A stretch of 64,000 nucleotides of DNA from Glaciecola punicea ACAM 611 (GTDB taxonomy: Bacteria; Pseudomonadota; Gammaproteobacteria; Enterobacterales; Alteromonadaceae), in assembly GCF_000252165.1 (NCBI RefSeq), contig NZ_BAET01000008.1:1-64000 (forward strand), read 5' to 3'. Within the stretch, counting starts at the first letter, position 1. Each line of letters starts with the position of its first letter. The position numbers were made by a program, and so were the translations under genes. Below are positions 46,392-55,505 of this stretch, piece by piece. Under the pieces are notes generated by a model. The model did no database searches and was not told the origin of the DNA. It worked only from the letters and a program-made list of their open reading frames with translations.

Positions 46392-47140
46392 GAGATCACC
46401 TTAGCTTCGTTTTTCAATTTTGCCACTAACTCCGCTACATCAGCTACTTTCACGCCGCCTTTGCGTTGTTCGGGAGCCATCACTTTAAGCAGTTTTATGT
46501 TCGAGCTCAAATTAACGCCTAAATCGGCTGCGCTTATTACATCAATTGGCTTACGCTTGGCTTTCATTATATTGGGTAGAGAAGCGTAGCGTGGTTCGTT
46601 TAAGCGCAAATCGGTAGTCACCACCGCAGGCAGAGTTAAGGATACCGTTTGCAAACCGCCGTCAATTTCGCGCGTTACATTTACTTTGCCATCGGCCACT
46701 AACACTTCACTGGCAAATGTGCCCTGAGGCATACCAGTAAGTGCAGCTAGCATTTGACCGGTTTGGTTGTTGTCTGAATCGATTGCTTGCTTACCTAATA
46801 TCACTAAATCGGGCAGTTCTTTGTCAACCACCGTTTTCAATAGCTTGGCAATTTGCAATGAATCCAAGGCAGCGTCTGTCTCGATATGAACGGCGCGGTC
46901 AGCCCCTAGCGCTAACCCTGTTCTAATTTGCTCTTGTACCGCTTTTGGTCCTATAGACACCACAATAATTTCGGTCGCTATGCCCTTTTCTTTGAGCCTG
47001 ATGGCTTCTTCAACGGCAATCTCGCAAAATGGATTTATGGCCATTTTTACATTGTTTAAATCAACGTCGCTATTGTCTGACTTAACGCGTACTTTTACGT
47101 TGTAGTCGATAGCACGCTTAATTGGTACTAAGATCTTCAT
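46388..47140 (-). CDS. etfB: Electron transfer flavoprotein beta subunit
   Basis: 250 residues from the chosen ATG (MKILVPIKR), preceded by AGGAG; an upstream ATG at 47167 would add nine atypical residues. It binds AMP structurally and partners etfA. Signatures '[18 protein letters not shown]', '[21 protein letters not shown]' and '[14 protein letters not shown]' are clear. It is the first gene of etfBA and divergent from ETF-QO across an intergenic inverted repeat. Confidence 0.96.
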   Translation of the reverse strand: MKILVPIKRAIDYNVKVRVKSDNSDVDLNNVKMAINPFCEIAVEEAIRLKEKGIATEIIVVSIGPKAVQEQIRTGLALGADRAVHIETDAALDSLQIAKLLKTVVDKELPDLVILGKQAIDSDNNQTGQMLAALTGMPQGTFASEVLVADGKVNVTREIDGGLQTVSLTLPAVVTTDLRLNEPRYASLPNIMKAKRKPIDVISAADLGVNLSSNIKLLKVMAPEQRKGGVKVADVAELVAKLKNEAKVIS

Positions 47141-47471
47141 ACTTTCTCCTAAGCTATTGTTAAGCATTGAACATGACTTAATGTTAGCATTATACGCCTA
47201 AAGTAGTTCTTGTTGCTAAAAAACAATGCTAATTAAGTCATGATCATTTACTAATTAAATTTTACTAGTCATGATGTCCATTGAAATCTATATACACTTA
47301 ACATAAACGTCAACTGCAGATCATATTGTTTTGCGCGATACTTGTGCATCGTTTAATTGACGGATGTACGCATAAATAATCATGATATAGTATTACAACG
47401 TTCTTACTTTGAGTAAAATTAAATTTATTAATAAAGAACTATAACTTTTTTACTTGCCTTTGGAGTGACCC
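47141..47471. other. 331-bp divergent region between etfBA and ETF-QO
   Basis: Holds both promoters. Notable contents: a long inverted repeat (47172-47242) and three copies of TCATGA (47238, 47269, 47380). No credible coding frame. Confidence 0.6.
47172..47242. promoter_or_regulatory. Long near-perfect inverted repeat upstream of etfBA
   Basis: Left arm 47172-47191 begins CATGACTTAAT and ends TAGCATT; the right arm 47225-47242 is its exact reverse complement except for a 2-base GT insertion in the left arm. The arms are separated by 33 bases. In etfBA mRNA it would lie in the 5' leader if transcription starts upstream; as DNA it could be a two-half-site operator. Confidence 0.6.
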
Positions 47472-49124
47472 ATGGAAAGAGAAGTAATGGAATTTGACGT
47501 TGTTGTGGTGGGTGCGGGCCCATCAGGACTATCAACGGCAATCAAACTGAAACAGCTGGCTAATCAGCACGATAAAGAACTCAATGTATGCGTACTTGAG
47601 AAAGGCTCTGAGGTTGGCGCACACATCTTATCTGGCGCGGTGTTTGAAACCAAAGCACTAGACGAATTATTTGGAAACTGGCAAGAATTGGGCGCTCCGT
47701 TGAACACCAAAGTCACCCATGACGAAATTTATCTATTAAGAAGTGCACACAACAGCATTAAACTGCCTAATTTCATGGCTCCTAAGACGATGCACAACGA
47801 CGGTAATTACATTACTAGTATGGCCAATATGTGCAGATGGTTAGCACTGCAAGCGGAAGCCTTAGGCGTTGAAGTTTACCCAGGGTTTGCCGCGGCCCAA
47901 GTGCATTATGATGAACAAGGCAATGTGGCAGGAATAATAACAGGCGATATGGGCATATCCCAAAGTGGTGAACACAAAGACACCTACATGCCTGGCATGC
48001 TGCTCACCGCTAAATATACCGTTTTTGCCGAAGGCTGCAGAGGTCATTTAGGCAAGTCACTCATTGAAAAATTTGCGCTAGACAAAGACATAAGCCCTCA
48101 GCACTATGCTATTGGGTTTAAGGAGATTTGGGATATCCCAGCAGGCCAGCATCAAGAAGGGCTAGTGGTACACACCGCTGGCTGGCCTTTAGACGAATCT
48201 GGTTCTACCGGCGGAAGCTATTTGTATCATGCCGAAAACAACCAAGTGTTCGTCGGTCTAATTGTAGATCTGAATTATAAAAACCCACATTTGAGTCCTT
48301 TCGATGAATTTCAGCGTTTGAAACATCATCCGGTCATTGCCTCTACGCTAAAAGACGGTGCCCGCGTGAGCTACGGCGCTAGAGCCATTACAAAAGGTGG
48401 ATTGCAGTCACTACCTAAAATGACTTTCCCCGGCGGTATTATGGTTGGCTGTGACGCAGGCACCTTGAATTTTGCCAAAATAAAAGGCAACCATACCGCA
48501 ATGAAGTCGGGCATGTTGGCAGCCGAAACCCTGTTCCCACTGCTTGAAGAATCTGTAGCCGTTAGGGATCCGGTCGAATACCTTGATAATTTTAAAGCAT
48601 CTTGGTTATACAATGAGCTTTATAGCTCACGTAATTTCGGTTCGGCCATTCACAAGTTCGGAAACTTCTTTGGCGGTGCTTATAACACCCTAGACCAAAA
48701 TATCTTCGGCGGGAAACTTCCCTTTACATTGACTGACTCAACGCCTGATTACGCCACACTAGTGCCTGCGGCCAATGCAAAGAAAATCGATTATCACAAG
48801 CCTGACAGCAAATTAAGCTTTGATAAACTAACATCGGTATTTTTGTCTAACACCAATCATGAAGAAGATCAGCCTGGCCATTTACATTTGGTAGACGCTT
48901 CAATTCCTATTAGTGTTAATTTGCCTAAATACAATGAACCTGCTGCGCGCTATTGCCCAGCAGGTGTTTACGAAGTTGTCGAGGAAGCCAACGGTGACAA
49001 ACGCTTCCAGATTAACGCACAAAACTGCGTACATTGTAAAACTTGCGATATCAAAGATCCGTCACAAAACATCAAGTGGGTAGTGCCAGAGGGCACTGGT
49101 GGTCCCAATTACCCTAATATGTAG
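47472..49124 (+). CDS. Electron transfer flavoprotein-ubiquinone oxidoreductase
   Basis: 550 residues. N-terminal FAD motif 'DVVVVGAGPSGLSTAIKLKQ', membrane-surface quinone region in the middle, and a C-terminal 4Fe-4S ferredoxin-like domain ('RYCPAGVYEV', 'NAQNCVHCKTCDIKDP'). It oxidises reduced ETF and reduces ubiquinone at the inner membrane. GGAG lies 7 bases before the ATG. It is divergent from etfBA, and ybfF follows within 10 bp. Confidence 0.96.
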   Translation: MEREVMEFDVVVVGAGPSGLSTAIKLKQLANQHDKELNVCVLEKGSEVGAHILSGAVFETKALDELFGNWQELGAPLNTKVTHDEIYLLRSAHNSIKLPNFMAPKTMHNDGNYITSMANMCRWLALQAEALGVEVYPGFAAAQVHYDEQGNVAGIITGDMGISQSGEHKDTYMPGMLLTAKYTVFAEGCRGHLGKSLIEKFALDKDISPQHYAIGFKEIWDIPAGQHQEGLVVHTAGWPLDESGSTGGSYLYHAENNQVFVGLIVDLNYKNPHLSPFDEFQRLKHHPVIASTLKDGARVSYGARAITKGGLQSLPKMTFPGGIMVGCDAGTLNFAKIKGNHTAMKSGMLAAETLFPLLEESVAVRDPVEYLDNFKASWLYNELYSSRNFGSAIHKFGNFFGGAYNTLDQNIFGGKLPFTLTDSTPDYATLVPAANAKKIDYHKPDSKLSFDKLTSVFLSNTNHEEDQPGHLHLVDASIPISVNLPKYNEPAARYCPAGVYEVVEEANGDKRFQINAQNCVHCKTCDIKDPSQNIKWVVPEGTGGPNYPNM

Positions 49125-49132
49125 CGCTTGGC

Positions 49133-49930
49133 ATGCTTAAAACATTGCATTACCTTGAGTATGTGCCACCAAACAACTCATTAGAAATAAGTAGTTTACC
49201 GGTGGTTGTCTTACTGCATGGCTTATTTGGCAGCAGTGATAACTTAAGTGTTATTCGGCGGCATTTACAAACTCAGTTTCGAGTCATTAACATGGATCTC
49301 CCTGATCATGGTCAATCGCCTCACTCTTTACATTTCAGCTTTGAAGACTACGCACAGCAAGTTATTCTCACGCTGAGTAAAATGAACATTGGTAAGGCAA
49401 GCATAATTGGTCATTCCCTTGGTGGAAAAGTAGCTATGTGGATTGCATTTCAGCAAGCCGCACTAATACAAAAACTTATTATTCTAGATATTGCGCCGGT
49501 CGCTTATCAGCACCGGCATCAAAATGTAATAGACGGTCTGACAGCGGTGCCTTTGAGCGATATTCGATCGCGCAAAGAAGCGCAGCAATTTATGGCTAAG
49601 TTTATTGCTGATGCCGGCACTCAGGCGTTTCTGCTTAAAAGTTTATATGAACAGAATGGTAAATGGAATTGGCGTTTTAATTTACACGTTCTGAGCAGAG
49701 ACTATGAGCGCTTAATTGATTGGCCCCTCAATAAACAAGTTATTTATAACAACGAGACCCTTTTCATAAAAGGAGAAAATTCTGATTATATATTGAGTGA
49801 TTATCAAGGTGAAATTAGGGCCCAGTTTCCACAGGCAAAAGCAAAGCTAGTAAAAGCGGGGCATTGGTTACATGCCGAAAAGCCACTGCTTGTTAACACG
49901 CTAATAACAAAGCATTTACTTGGAACCTAA
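49133..49930 (+). CDS. ybfF: Alpha/beta-hydrolase, YbfF esterase family
   Basis: 265 residues. Oxyanion 'VVLLHGLFGSSDNL', nucleophile Ser in 'IIGHSLGGKVAMW', and 'KAGHWLHAEKP' with the catalytic His. YbfF hydrolyses acyl-CoA or small esters in vitro. It starts 8 bp after the ETF-QO stop, and the downstream DUF2788-fldA-fur order matches the ybfF/fldA/fur neighbourhood of other gammaproteobacteria. An internal 'HGQSPHSLH' segment is typical of the family. Confidence 0.92.
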   Translation: MLKTLHYLEYVPPNNSLEISSLPVVVLLHGLFGSSDNLSVIRRHLQTQFRVINMDLPDHGQSPHSLHFSFEDYAQQVILTLSKMNIGKASIIGHSLGGKVAMWIAFQQAALIQKLIILDIAPVAYQHRHQNVIDGLTAVPLSDIRSRKEAQQFMAKFIADAGTQAFLLKSLYEQNGKWNWRFNLHVLSRDYERLIDWPLNKQVIYNNETLFIKGENSDYILSDYQGEIRAQFPQAKAKLVKAGHWLHAEKPLLVNTLITKHLLGT

Positions 49931-50040
49931 TGCGGACACATTAGCACTCAAGGTGCATTATATTTGCGCTTCATTTTACTCTTTTCGCTTTGTTTTATGA
50001 TAATATTGCATAATAATCTATACCGATAAGTCAAGGCCTC

Positions 50041-50259
50041 ATGTCAGCAGAAACGGTTCAACACATTGAAGGAATATTACTCAATGTAACACTAGCAGCG
50101 TTATTTTTATTAATGGGCTATGCTATACATGACGTCATGAAAAAAAACGATGTTCCTAAAATAGGTCGTTTCGTTGCCTATGGAGTTTTAGGCTTAGGCG
50201 GTTTAGGATTTGTGGTGAAAGGCATCATTCAATTATTTTATATAGGTTCGGGCGTTTAA
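50041..50259 (+). CDS. DUF2788 small membrane protein
   Basis: 72 residues with two membrane segments ('LLNVTLAALFLLMGYAIHDV' and 'AYGVLGLGGLGFVVKGIIQL') joined by a short basic loop 'KKNDVPKIGR'. The pattern matches DUF2788, conserved beside fldA in gammaproteobacteria. AAGG precedes the ATG. Function is unknown; membrane location is the only safe statement. Confidence 0.88.
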   Translation: MSAETVQHIEGILLNVTLAALFLLMGYAIHDVMKKNDVPKIGRFVAYGVLGLGGLGFVVKGIIQLFYIGSGV

Positions 50260-50303
50260 TTGCAAAACGCAGCGACTCATTTGCACTTTAGTGGAGTATT
50301 AAA

Positions 50304-50828
50304 ATGGCAACGGTAGGTTTATTTTTTGGCAGCGATACAGGCAACACCGAGCATATTGCTAAAATGATCCAAAAAGAACTGGGCAAAAAGCTTATTGACG
50401 TAAAAGACATTGCAAAAAGCACAAAAGAACAAATTGCAGAATTTGATTTACTGATTTTTGGTATCCCTACTTGGTATTACGGCGAAGCACAGTGTGACTG
50501 GGACGATTTTTTTCCAGAGCTTGAAGATCTTAATTTTAAAGACAAGCTTGTGGCTATATTCGGCTGTGGTGATCAAGAAGACTATGCCGAGTATTTCTTA
50601 GATGCAATGGGTATGATAAGAGACATCGTAGAACCTAAGGGAGCTATCCTCATAGGCAAATGGCCCACCGAAGGTTACGACTTTGAAGCGTCTAAAGGTA
50701 TGAGCGACGACGATCACTTTGTCGGTTTGGGTATTGACGAAGATCGCCAGCCTGAATTAACTGAACAAAGAGTTAAAGCTTGGTGCAAAAAAGTACATGA
50801 AGAAATGTGTTTAGCAGAGCTTGGATAA
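50304..50828 (+). CDS. fldA: Flavodoxin
   Basis: 174 residues, the long-chain form. FMN phosphate loop 'FFGSDTGNTEHIAKMI', isoalloxazine loops 'PTWYYGEAQCDWDDF' and 'GCGDQEDYAEYF', and 'VGLGIDEDRQPELT'. It supplies low-potential electrons to enzymes such as IspG/H, BioB and MetH. GGAG precedes the ATG. fldA next to fur is conserved in enterics and suits induction under iron limitation. Confidence 0.96.
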   Translation: MATVGLFFGSDTGNTEHIAKMIQKELGKKLIDVKDIAKSTKEQIAEFDLLIFGIPTWYYGEAQCDWDDFFPELEDLNFKDKLVAIFGCGDQEDYAEYFLDAMGMIRDIVEPKGAILIGKWPTEGYDFEASKGMSDDDHFVGLGIDEDRQPELTEQRVKAWCKKVHEEMCLAELG

Positions 50829-51978
50829 AATCTTGATAGAACCAGCACAAGCTAAAAAATCATCCTTCTTCACATGGAAAGTAGTGGTTGGAGTGTGCGC
50901 GGTAGCACTAGTAATTGGCTATTTTAGTATTAAGTCTGAGGAATCTGCATCACTATCCGAGATAGACAATGCGCGACTAGTTGAATTTGACGAACGCCTG
51001 CTGTCATGCAACGACGTTGAAACAGCTGCGCCTTCCCTTGCGCACGACACCTGCTTAAGTGCCGCTAAAGACGGTAAAGTTATGGCGATTAAACGTATAA
51101 TCTGGGCTTATTCGCGCCAAAGTGATTATCAAGACTTAGGTAAAGTATTTGAATGGCTACGAGCCCTACCCTACAAAGACAGCGCCACTCAGTTGTTAAT
51201 GTTCAGTCTTGTGCATTTAAATACCGACTCAGACACACTACGAAAAGACAGTGAAATTGGTATCACAAGTTTAGTTGCTAAAAACTATGCACCAGCCAAC
51301 GTAGTATTAGCGTCTATTTACGCACTTAACGAGAATATTACCGCGCCCACCAGCAATACCATATGGATGTTAAATCGAGCCAACAAGAAAGATCCGAGGA
51401 TCATTGACGCCTCAACACTCGCTCTCATTCATGCCAATGGATTTGTGGGTGAGGTGAATATTGCTGCCGCCACCAGCTTATTAAAAGACGCTGCAGAGTC
51501 CGACTTTCCTATGACAACGAATAACATTGCTTGGTTTTTAGCTACCTTAGACAACAATCCCTTTACGCAAAGTGAATATGCACTAAGTTTGGCGCAGCGC
51601 GTTGTTGAAGACCCAGCACACGGACAAAATCCAATTTATGTCGATACACTAGCAGCAACCTTTGCCGCTAACAATATGTTCGATAAAGCCGTCGAAACCC
51701 AAAAGCGGGCATTGAAATTAGTTGCCACGTCTGAGTTCACCCAAACAGCGATGGCGCAAGTTCAACAAGAATATAAACAACGTTTAACGCTTTATTTACA
51801 AAAGGAAGCGTTAATTGAAGAAGTTTTATCGGTTGATAAAATCACGTTTTTTAGAAATATTAGAAACCGTGTTTTAGACTATGTACTGCGAGACTTTTTT
51901 ATTCCAATAGAATCCCCCGCCTTTTTTGTTAATGATCTGGCAGAAAATGCGAAAAACCAACAGATTCAAGTTCAATAA
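50821..51978 (+). CDS. Membrane-anchored protein of unknown function with TPR/Sel1-like helical repeats
   Basis: 385 residues from a TTG that overlaps the last 8 bases of fldA, suggesting translational coupling. One membrane segment (about 18-36, 'WKVVVGVCAVALVIGYFSI') puts the rest in the periplasm. The body is helical, with repeat-like stretches 'ASIYALNENITAPTSN', 'NNIAWFLATLDNNPFT' and 'VDTLAATFAANNMFDKAVE' that read like TPR or Sel1 units. Two Cys ('LLSCNDVETAAPSLAHDTC') may form a disulfide. The family is not recognised. It lies between fldA and fur. Confidence 0.8.
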   Translation: MDKILIEPAQAKKSSFFTWKVVVGVCAVALVIGYFSIKSEESASLSEIDNARLVEFDERLLSCNDVETAAPSLAHDTCLSAAKDGKVMAIKRIIWAYSRQSDYQDLGKVFEWLRALPYKDSATQLLMFSLVHLNTDSDTLRKDSEIGITSLVAKNYAPANVVLASIYALNENITAPTSNTIWMLNRANKKDPRIIDASTLALIHANGFVGEVNIAAATSLLKDAAESDFPMTTNNIAWFLATLDNNPFTQSEYALSLAQRVVEDPAHGQNPIYVDTLAATFAANNMFDKAVETQKRALKLVATSEFTQTAMAQVQQEYKQRLTLYLQKEALIEEVLSVDKITFFRNIRNRVLDYVLRDFFIPIESPAFFVNDLAENAKNQQIQVQ

Positions 51979-52030
51979 GTCCTCGGTCAACAGCGTATAT
52001 TGCGCGCTTGTCTTAAATGATACTAATGTA

Positions 52031-52047
52031 GCTTAAATTATTTAAGC
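52031..52047. other. Short AT-rich stem-loop upstream of fur
   Basis: GCTTAAA-TTA-TTTAAGC, followed by GCTTTT. It lies 52 bp beyond the preceding gene and could be its weak terminator on the plus strand. No convincing Fur box is visible before fur. Confidence 0.4.
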
Positions 52048-52263
52048 GCTTTTCTCAGCAGCACTGTTTCAATTTTCAGGATCGTCTGATTTGATTGCTT
52101 GGTGCTATCAGCACTTTGCCGATTAAAATAATAAAATACCCCAACACTTAGGGACGATATTATTTATTTAAGTCAATTTGACGTATAATTGTTACGGCAG
52201 AAGGTGATAAAACTTTAAATTTACCCTATACTAACATCTCAAATATAAGGGGTTGATAACGAG

Positions 52264-52689
52264 ATGGATAAAAATAAAGAACTAAAAAAAGCCGGTTTAA
52301 AGGTCACGCTTCCCCGTATCAAAATATTAGAAATACTTCAGAATCCTAACAACCAACATATTAGCGCTGAAGCGGTATATAAGATATTAATTAATATGGA
52401 AGAAGAAATTGGATTAGCGACTGTTTACAGGGTACTTAACCAATTTGACGACGCTGGTATTTTACACCGCCACCATTTTGAAGGCGGTAAATCGGTTTTT
52501 GAAATAAGCCATAAGAAACATCACGACCATTTAGTTTGTTTGAAGTGTGGGAAAGTTGTTGAATTTGAAGACGATGTTATTGAAAAAAGGCAAGAAGAAG
52601 TTGCCAAAGCCAATAATATGACTCTTCTAAATCACAGTTTGTATTTATATGGTGAGTGTAAGGAAGGCAACTGCGACGAAGACAAATAG
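52264..52689 (+). CDS. fur: Ferric uptake regulator
   Basis: 141 residues. Winged-helix DNA-binding part 'LKVTLPRIKILEILQ' and 'GLATVYRVLNQFDDAGILHR', then the metal-binding dimer domain 'HHDHLVCLKCGKVVEF', with a Cys pair, and 'YGECKEGNCDEDK' at the end. Fur represses iron-uptake genes when loaded with Fe(II). A TATAAT box at 52184-52189 is a likely promoter. The gene keeps its conserved place after fldA. Confidence 0.97.
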   Translation: MDKNKELKKAGLKVTLPRIKILEILQNPNNQHISAEAVYKILINMEEEIGLATVYRVLNQFDDAGILHRHHFEGGKSVFEISHKKHHDHLVCLKCGKVVEFEDDVIEKRQEEVAKANNMTLLNHSLYLYGECKEGNCDEDK

Positions 52690-52768
52690 TGTCTTTACAT
52701 AAGCTCTGGCTGTAATTGAGTAGGCCTACTAGCTTAAAAGTAGGTCCTCAAGCTTCATCACAGTCTAT

Positions 52769-53623
52769 TTAAAACGAATACTTAGAAGCATTATAAGCAT
52801 TTTGGGCTGCTTCCCATAGCGGCCCTGGCCTTCCGCTTCCCAACATTCTATCATCTACTTTAACTACCGCCCCTACTTCTTTGCTTGATGACGTTATCCA
52901 TACCTCGTCGGCGTTTGCTAACTGCTTGGTACTAATATCTTGCTCAAATACTGTAAAGCCTCCCTGCAAGGATAAAGATTGAAGCAGTATATTGCGAGTA
53001 ACCCCCGGCAGTAATTGATTATCGAGTTTGGGGGTCATTATAATATTATCTTTAATGACAAACACATTACAGGCTGCCGCCTCGGTAATAATGTGATGCT
53101 TATTGAACAAGATTATTTCATCCTTTTTTGCATTTTTACCCTGCTGAAAATGCATTACATTACCTAATAGAGACGTTGATTTAATATGGCAGCGTTGCCA
53201 CCTTAAATCCTCTCCCGTAATGACTTCATACACTTTTGCGGTTTTTCTGTCGACGTCTTGCGATGGCGGTATTTCAAATCCATAGGCAAAAACGGTTGGG
53301 CTTACGTTTTCAGGATAGGCGTGATAACGCTTAGTGTCGGTGCCTCTGCTAACATGAATATAAACGCCTACTGATGTGGCATCAAATTGCGCTATAAGGT
53401 GCTTGATAGTAGTCAACCACTCTTGTTTATCAGCATAAAAAGCAATGCCAATTTCTTCTAAACCACTGTTCATTCGGTCTAAATGAAGTGATAAACCAAC
53501 CGGTTTTGAATGGTAACAAGGAATCACTTCATAAATACCGTCTCCGAATAGGAAACCTCTGTCCATAGGAGAGATGAGCGCGTTTTCTTTGTCGACAAAT
53601 TTACCGTTTAAAAATACCTGCAT
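52769..53623 (-). CDS. dat: D-amino-acid transaminase (class IV PLP enzyme)
   Basis: 284 residues. PLP Lys148 in 'CHIKSTSLLGNVMHFQQG', the start 'VFLNGKFVDKENALISPMDR' with 'GFLFGDGIYEVIPCY', and 'EAAACNVFVIKD' match D-alanine/D-amino-acid transaminase more closely than the branched-chain or aminodeoxychorismate enzymes of the fold. It interconverts D-amino acids and 2-oxoacids, supplying or removing D-Glu and D-Ala. AGGA precedes the ATG. It lies 72 bp after pxpC, possibly co-transcribed. Confidence 0.88.
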   Translation of the reverse strand: MQVFLNGKFVDKENALISPMDRGFLFGDGIYEVIPCYHSKPVGLSLHLDRMNSGLEEIGIAFYADKQEWLTTIKHLIAQFDATSVGVYIHVSRGTDTKRYHAYPENVSPTVFAYGFEIPPSQDVDRKTAKVYEVITGEDLRWQRCHIKSTSLLGNVMHFQQGKNAKKDEIILFNKHHIITEAAACNVFVIKDNIIMTPKLDNQLLPGVTRNILLQSLSLQGGFTVFEQDISTKQLANADEVWITSSSKEVGAVVKVDDRMLGSGRPGPLWEAAQNAYNASKYSF

Positions 53624-53695
53624 TGCGTAATATCCTAAAGGTTACATCTAATTCAGCGCGTAGCGTTTAAGTACAATGTACTACGCTAAAAACAA

Positions 53696-54694
53696 CTATG
53701 CGTAAAGCCTTAGCTTTGTTGTATTTAATACCTGTTTAAGCTGAAGATCAATCAATTGCCGCCATATATTTGCAGTATCAAAATCGGTCGCCACAAAGGT
53801 GATTTTTTGTGAACTTGTTGCTTGGGCAAGTAGTGCAAGCCCTTGGCTATTTACGGTCCCTATAACCGGATAACCGCCTATTGTTTGCCGGTCGTTTCGC
53901 ATAATAATAGGCAAGCCACTGCCGGGAATTTGAATGGCCCCGTTTGCCATTGGCTGCGATATTAGGTTCGTTAGCTCACAGTGTATGGGTGGACCTGCTA
54001 AGCGCACGCCCATTTTATCAATGTACTGCGTTATTTCAAATTCGTGAGCGATAAAGCGCTGTTTGTCTACTTTTGAGAAGGCAGCCTGTTGGTAGCAAAA
54101 TGAAAAAGGTAGTTTTTTTTGTGTGTAAAATTGTGATGCAATAAAAGCCTTTATGAGCGGCGTAAAACTAGTCTGTGCGCCACCTTTTCCGAAATAGCGC
54201 GTGGCTTTGTCGTCAATCTGAGCCGCGTTGATAAGCACAAACTCTTCACCATCAATAATTGGCTTGCCATCACCTTGCATGCCGCCTGTCTTTTCTCGTT
54301 TTACCGCACACACACTGTTGGCAAACACAGGTAATTCAAATGCGGCTGAAAACGCAATATAAGTGAACAGTCCTTTTGTAGCAGGGCCTAATTTAACGTG
54401 GTCATTTTTTTTGAGTAAAAACACTTTACCGTTTTTAATATTTTGCTTGTTAATGCTTATATCGGTATGCGCGCCGGTGATAGCTACTGCGCAAGCAATA
54501 CTAACGCTAAACTCAATATTACCCGCCATCACTTCAAGAGCAGGGCTGTGCAAGGCATTGCCACATAGGGCATTAGCCAGTTGGAAGCTAAACCAATCTA
54601 TCGCCCCCGATTGACTATAACCACTCAATTGTCTGCCTTTTCTGCCGCTGTCAGTCCATTGCGTTGTAAGGCCACTTTTTATGATCGTCAGCAT
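53696..54694 (-). CDS. pxpC: 5-oxoprolinase subunit PxpC (biotin-dependent carboxylase-like)
   Basis: 332 residues. N-terminal 'GLTTQWTDSGRKGRQLSGYSQSGAID' is the family opening, shown here in part: 'LTTQWTDSGRKGRQLSG'. Later 'GIRLAGP'-type motif reads 'MGVRLAGPPIHCEL', and 'QIPGSGLPIIMRNDRQTIGG' follows. With PxpA and PxpB it cleaves 5-oxoproline to glutamate using ATP. The start follows the pxpB stop by 1 bp, with GGAGA before it. Confidence 0.92.
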   Translation of the reverse strand: MLTIIKSGLTTQWTDSGRKGRQLSGYSQSGAIDWFSFQLANALCGNALHSPALEVMAGNIEFSVSIACAVAITGAHTDISINKQNIKNGKVFLLKKNDHVKLGPATKGLFTYIAFSAAFELPVFANSVCAVKREKTGGMQGDGKPIIDGEEFVLINAAQIDDKATRYFGKGGAQTSFTPLIKAFIASQFYTQKKLPFSFCYQQAAFSKVDKQRFIAHEFEITQYIDKMGVRLAGPPIHCELTNLISQPMANGAIQIPGSGLPIIMRNDRQTIGGYPVIGTVNSQGLALLAQATSSQKITFVATDFDTANIWRQLIDLQLKQVLNTTKLRLYA

Positions 54695-54695
54695 T

Positions 54696-55505
54696 TTATT
54701 TCTCCGCTTGCTTTAGTTGACGGTCATACTCATGTTGGTCTATTGCCTTGAATATGACCTTATCCTCAGGCCCCATGGCAACAGTAGCATCATCAGAAAA
54801 CGAAAAAGCCGTATAGCCAATAATGTGCCAGCCTCCTGGGGAAATACTCGGATAAACAGCAGTTTGTTGACCCGCAATCGCCACGGCGCCCGCTGGCACT
54901 GCCAGCCTTGGATGAGCAAGTCTTGGCATACGAAGAAGTGGTGATAGTTCGCCTAGGTAGGCAAAGTTTGGCATGAATCCAATGGCGAAAACCTGATACT
55001 GTATCGATTGATGCAAACTCACTATATCGCGTGAGGTTAAGTTCGTATATTCTTCAACCGCACTCATATCACTGGGCTGGCTTTTATTATTTAGCTCATA
55101 GCAGACATCAATTTGATGCACATGGCCTATTTCTTTTTCGGTTTTTTTTGCATGTGACTTCTTTTTTTCTGGCTCTTTCAACTCAGCTAGCGTGCTCAGC
55201 AAAAACCTTAATACAATGTCATACCTTATATCTTGGGCGTCATATACAAGTAACAGGCTGTCGTAAGAGACCACATGGTCAATTAACCACTTGGGCGACT
55301 TTGCTTTAATTAGCGCCAAGCACCGCTTGACCCTAGCATTACGGGCTTGCAGAGACAGAGCTGGCCGTTTAGCACACGTACGACTCTTTTCGTTAACGCG
55401 AATAATTATACTTACTTCACTCACTCGCTCGACATGCGAATATTCATCAAGTGGCACGGCATTATGCATGTACTGATAACCTTGATCCTTTTCAAGTTCG
55501 AACAT
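54696..55505 (-). CDS. pxpB: 5-oxoprolinase subunit PxpB, with lysine/glutamate-rich insertion
   Basis: 269 residues, about 50 longer than usual. The conserved core is 'AIGFMPNFAYLGELSPLL', 'PRLAVPAGAVAIAGQQTAVYP' and 'SPGGWHIIGYT'. The extra length is mostly a charged insertion of about 40 residues around 115-155 ('EPEKKKSHAKKTEKE' and onward) between the N-terminal domain and the core. PxpB with PxpC forms the carboxylase-like part of prokaryotic 5-oxoprolinase. The start overlaps the pxpA stop by one base (TAATG). Confidence 0.92.
   Translation of the reverse strand: MFELEKDQGYQYMHNAVPLDEYSHVERVSEVSIIIRVNEKSRTCAKRPALSLQARNARVKRCLALIKAKSPKWLIDHVVSYDSLLLVYDAQDIRYDIVLRFLLSTLAELKEPEKKKSHAKKTEKEIGHVHQIDVCYELNNKSQPSDMSAVEEYTNLTSRDIVSLHQSIQYQVFAIGFMPNFAYLGELSPLLRMPRLAHPRLAVPAGAVAIAGQQTAVYPSISPGGWHIIGYTAFSFSDDATVAMGPEDKVIFKAIDQHEYDRQLKQAEK

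Noticed and set aside
52178-52189. TTGACG next to TATAAT before fur as a promoter pair
   Set aside because: The two boxes are adjacent with no spacer; only the TATAAT is credible. I also looked for a Fur box here and saw none convincing.
53656-53688. Overlapping GCGTAG...CTACGC and AGTAC...GTACT hairpins between pxpC and dat
   Set aside because: The two stems exclude each other and neither has terminator features; possibly a weak structure but not strong enough to list.
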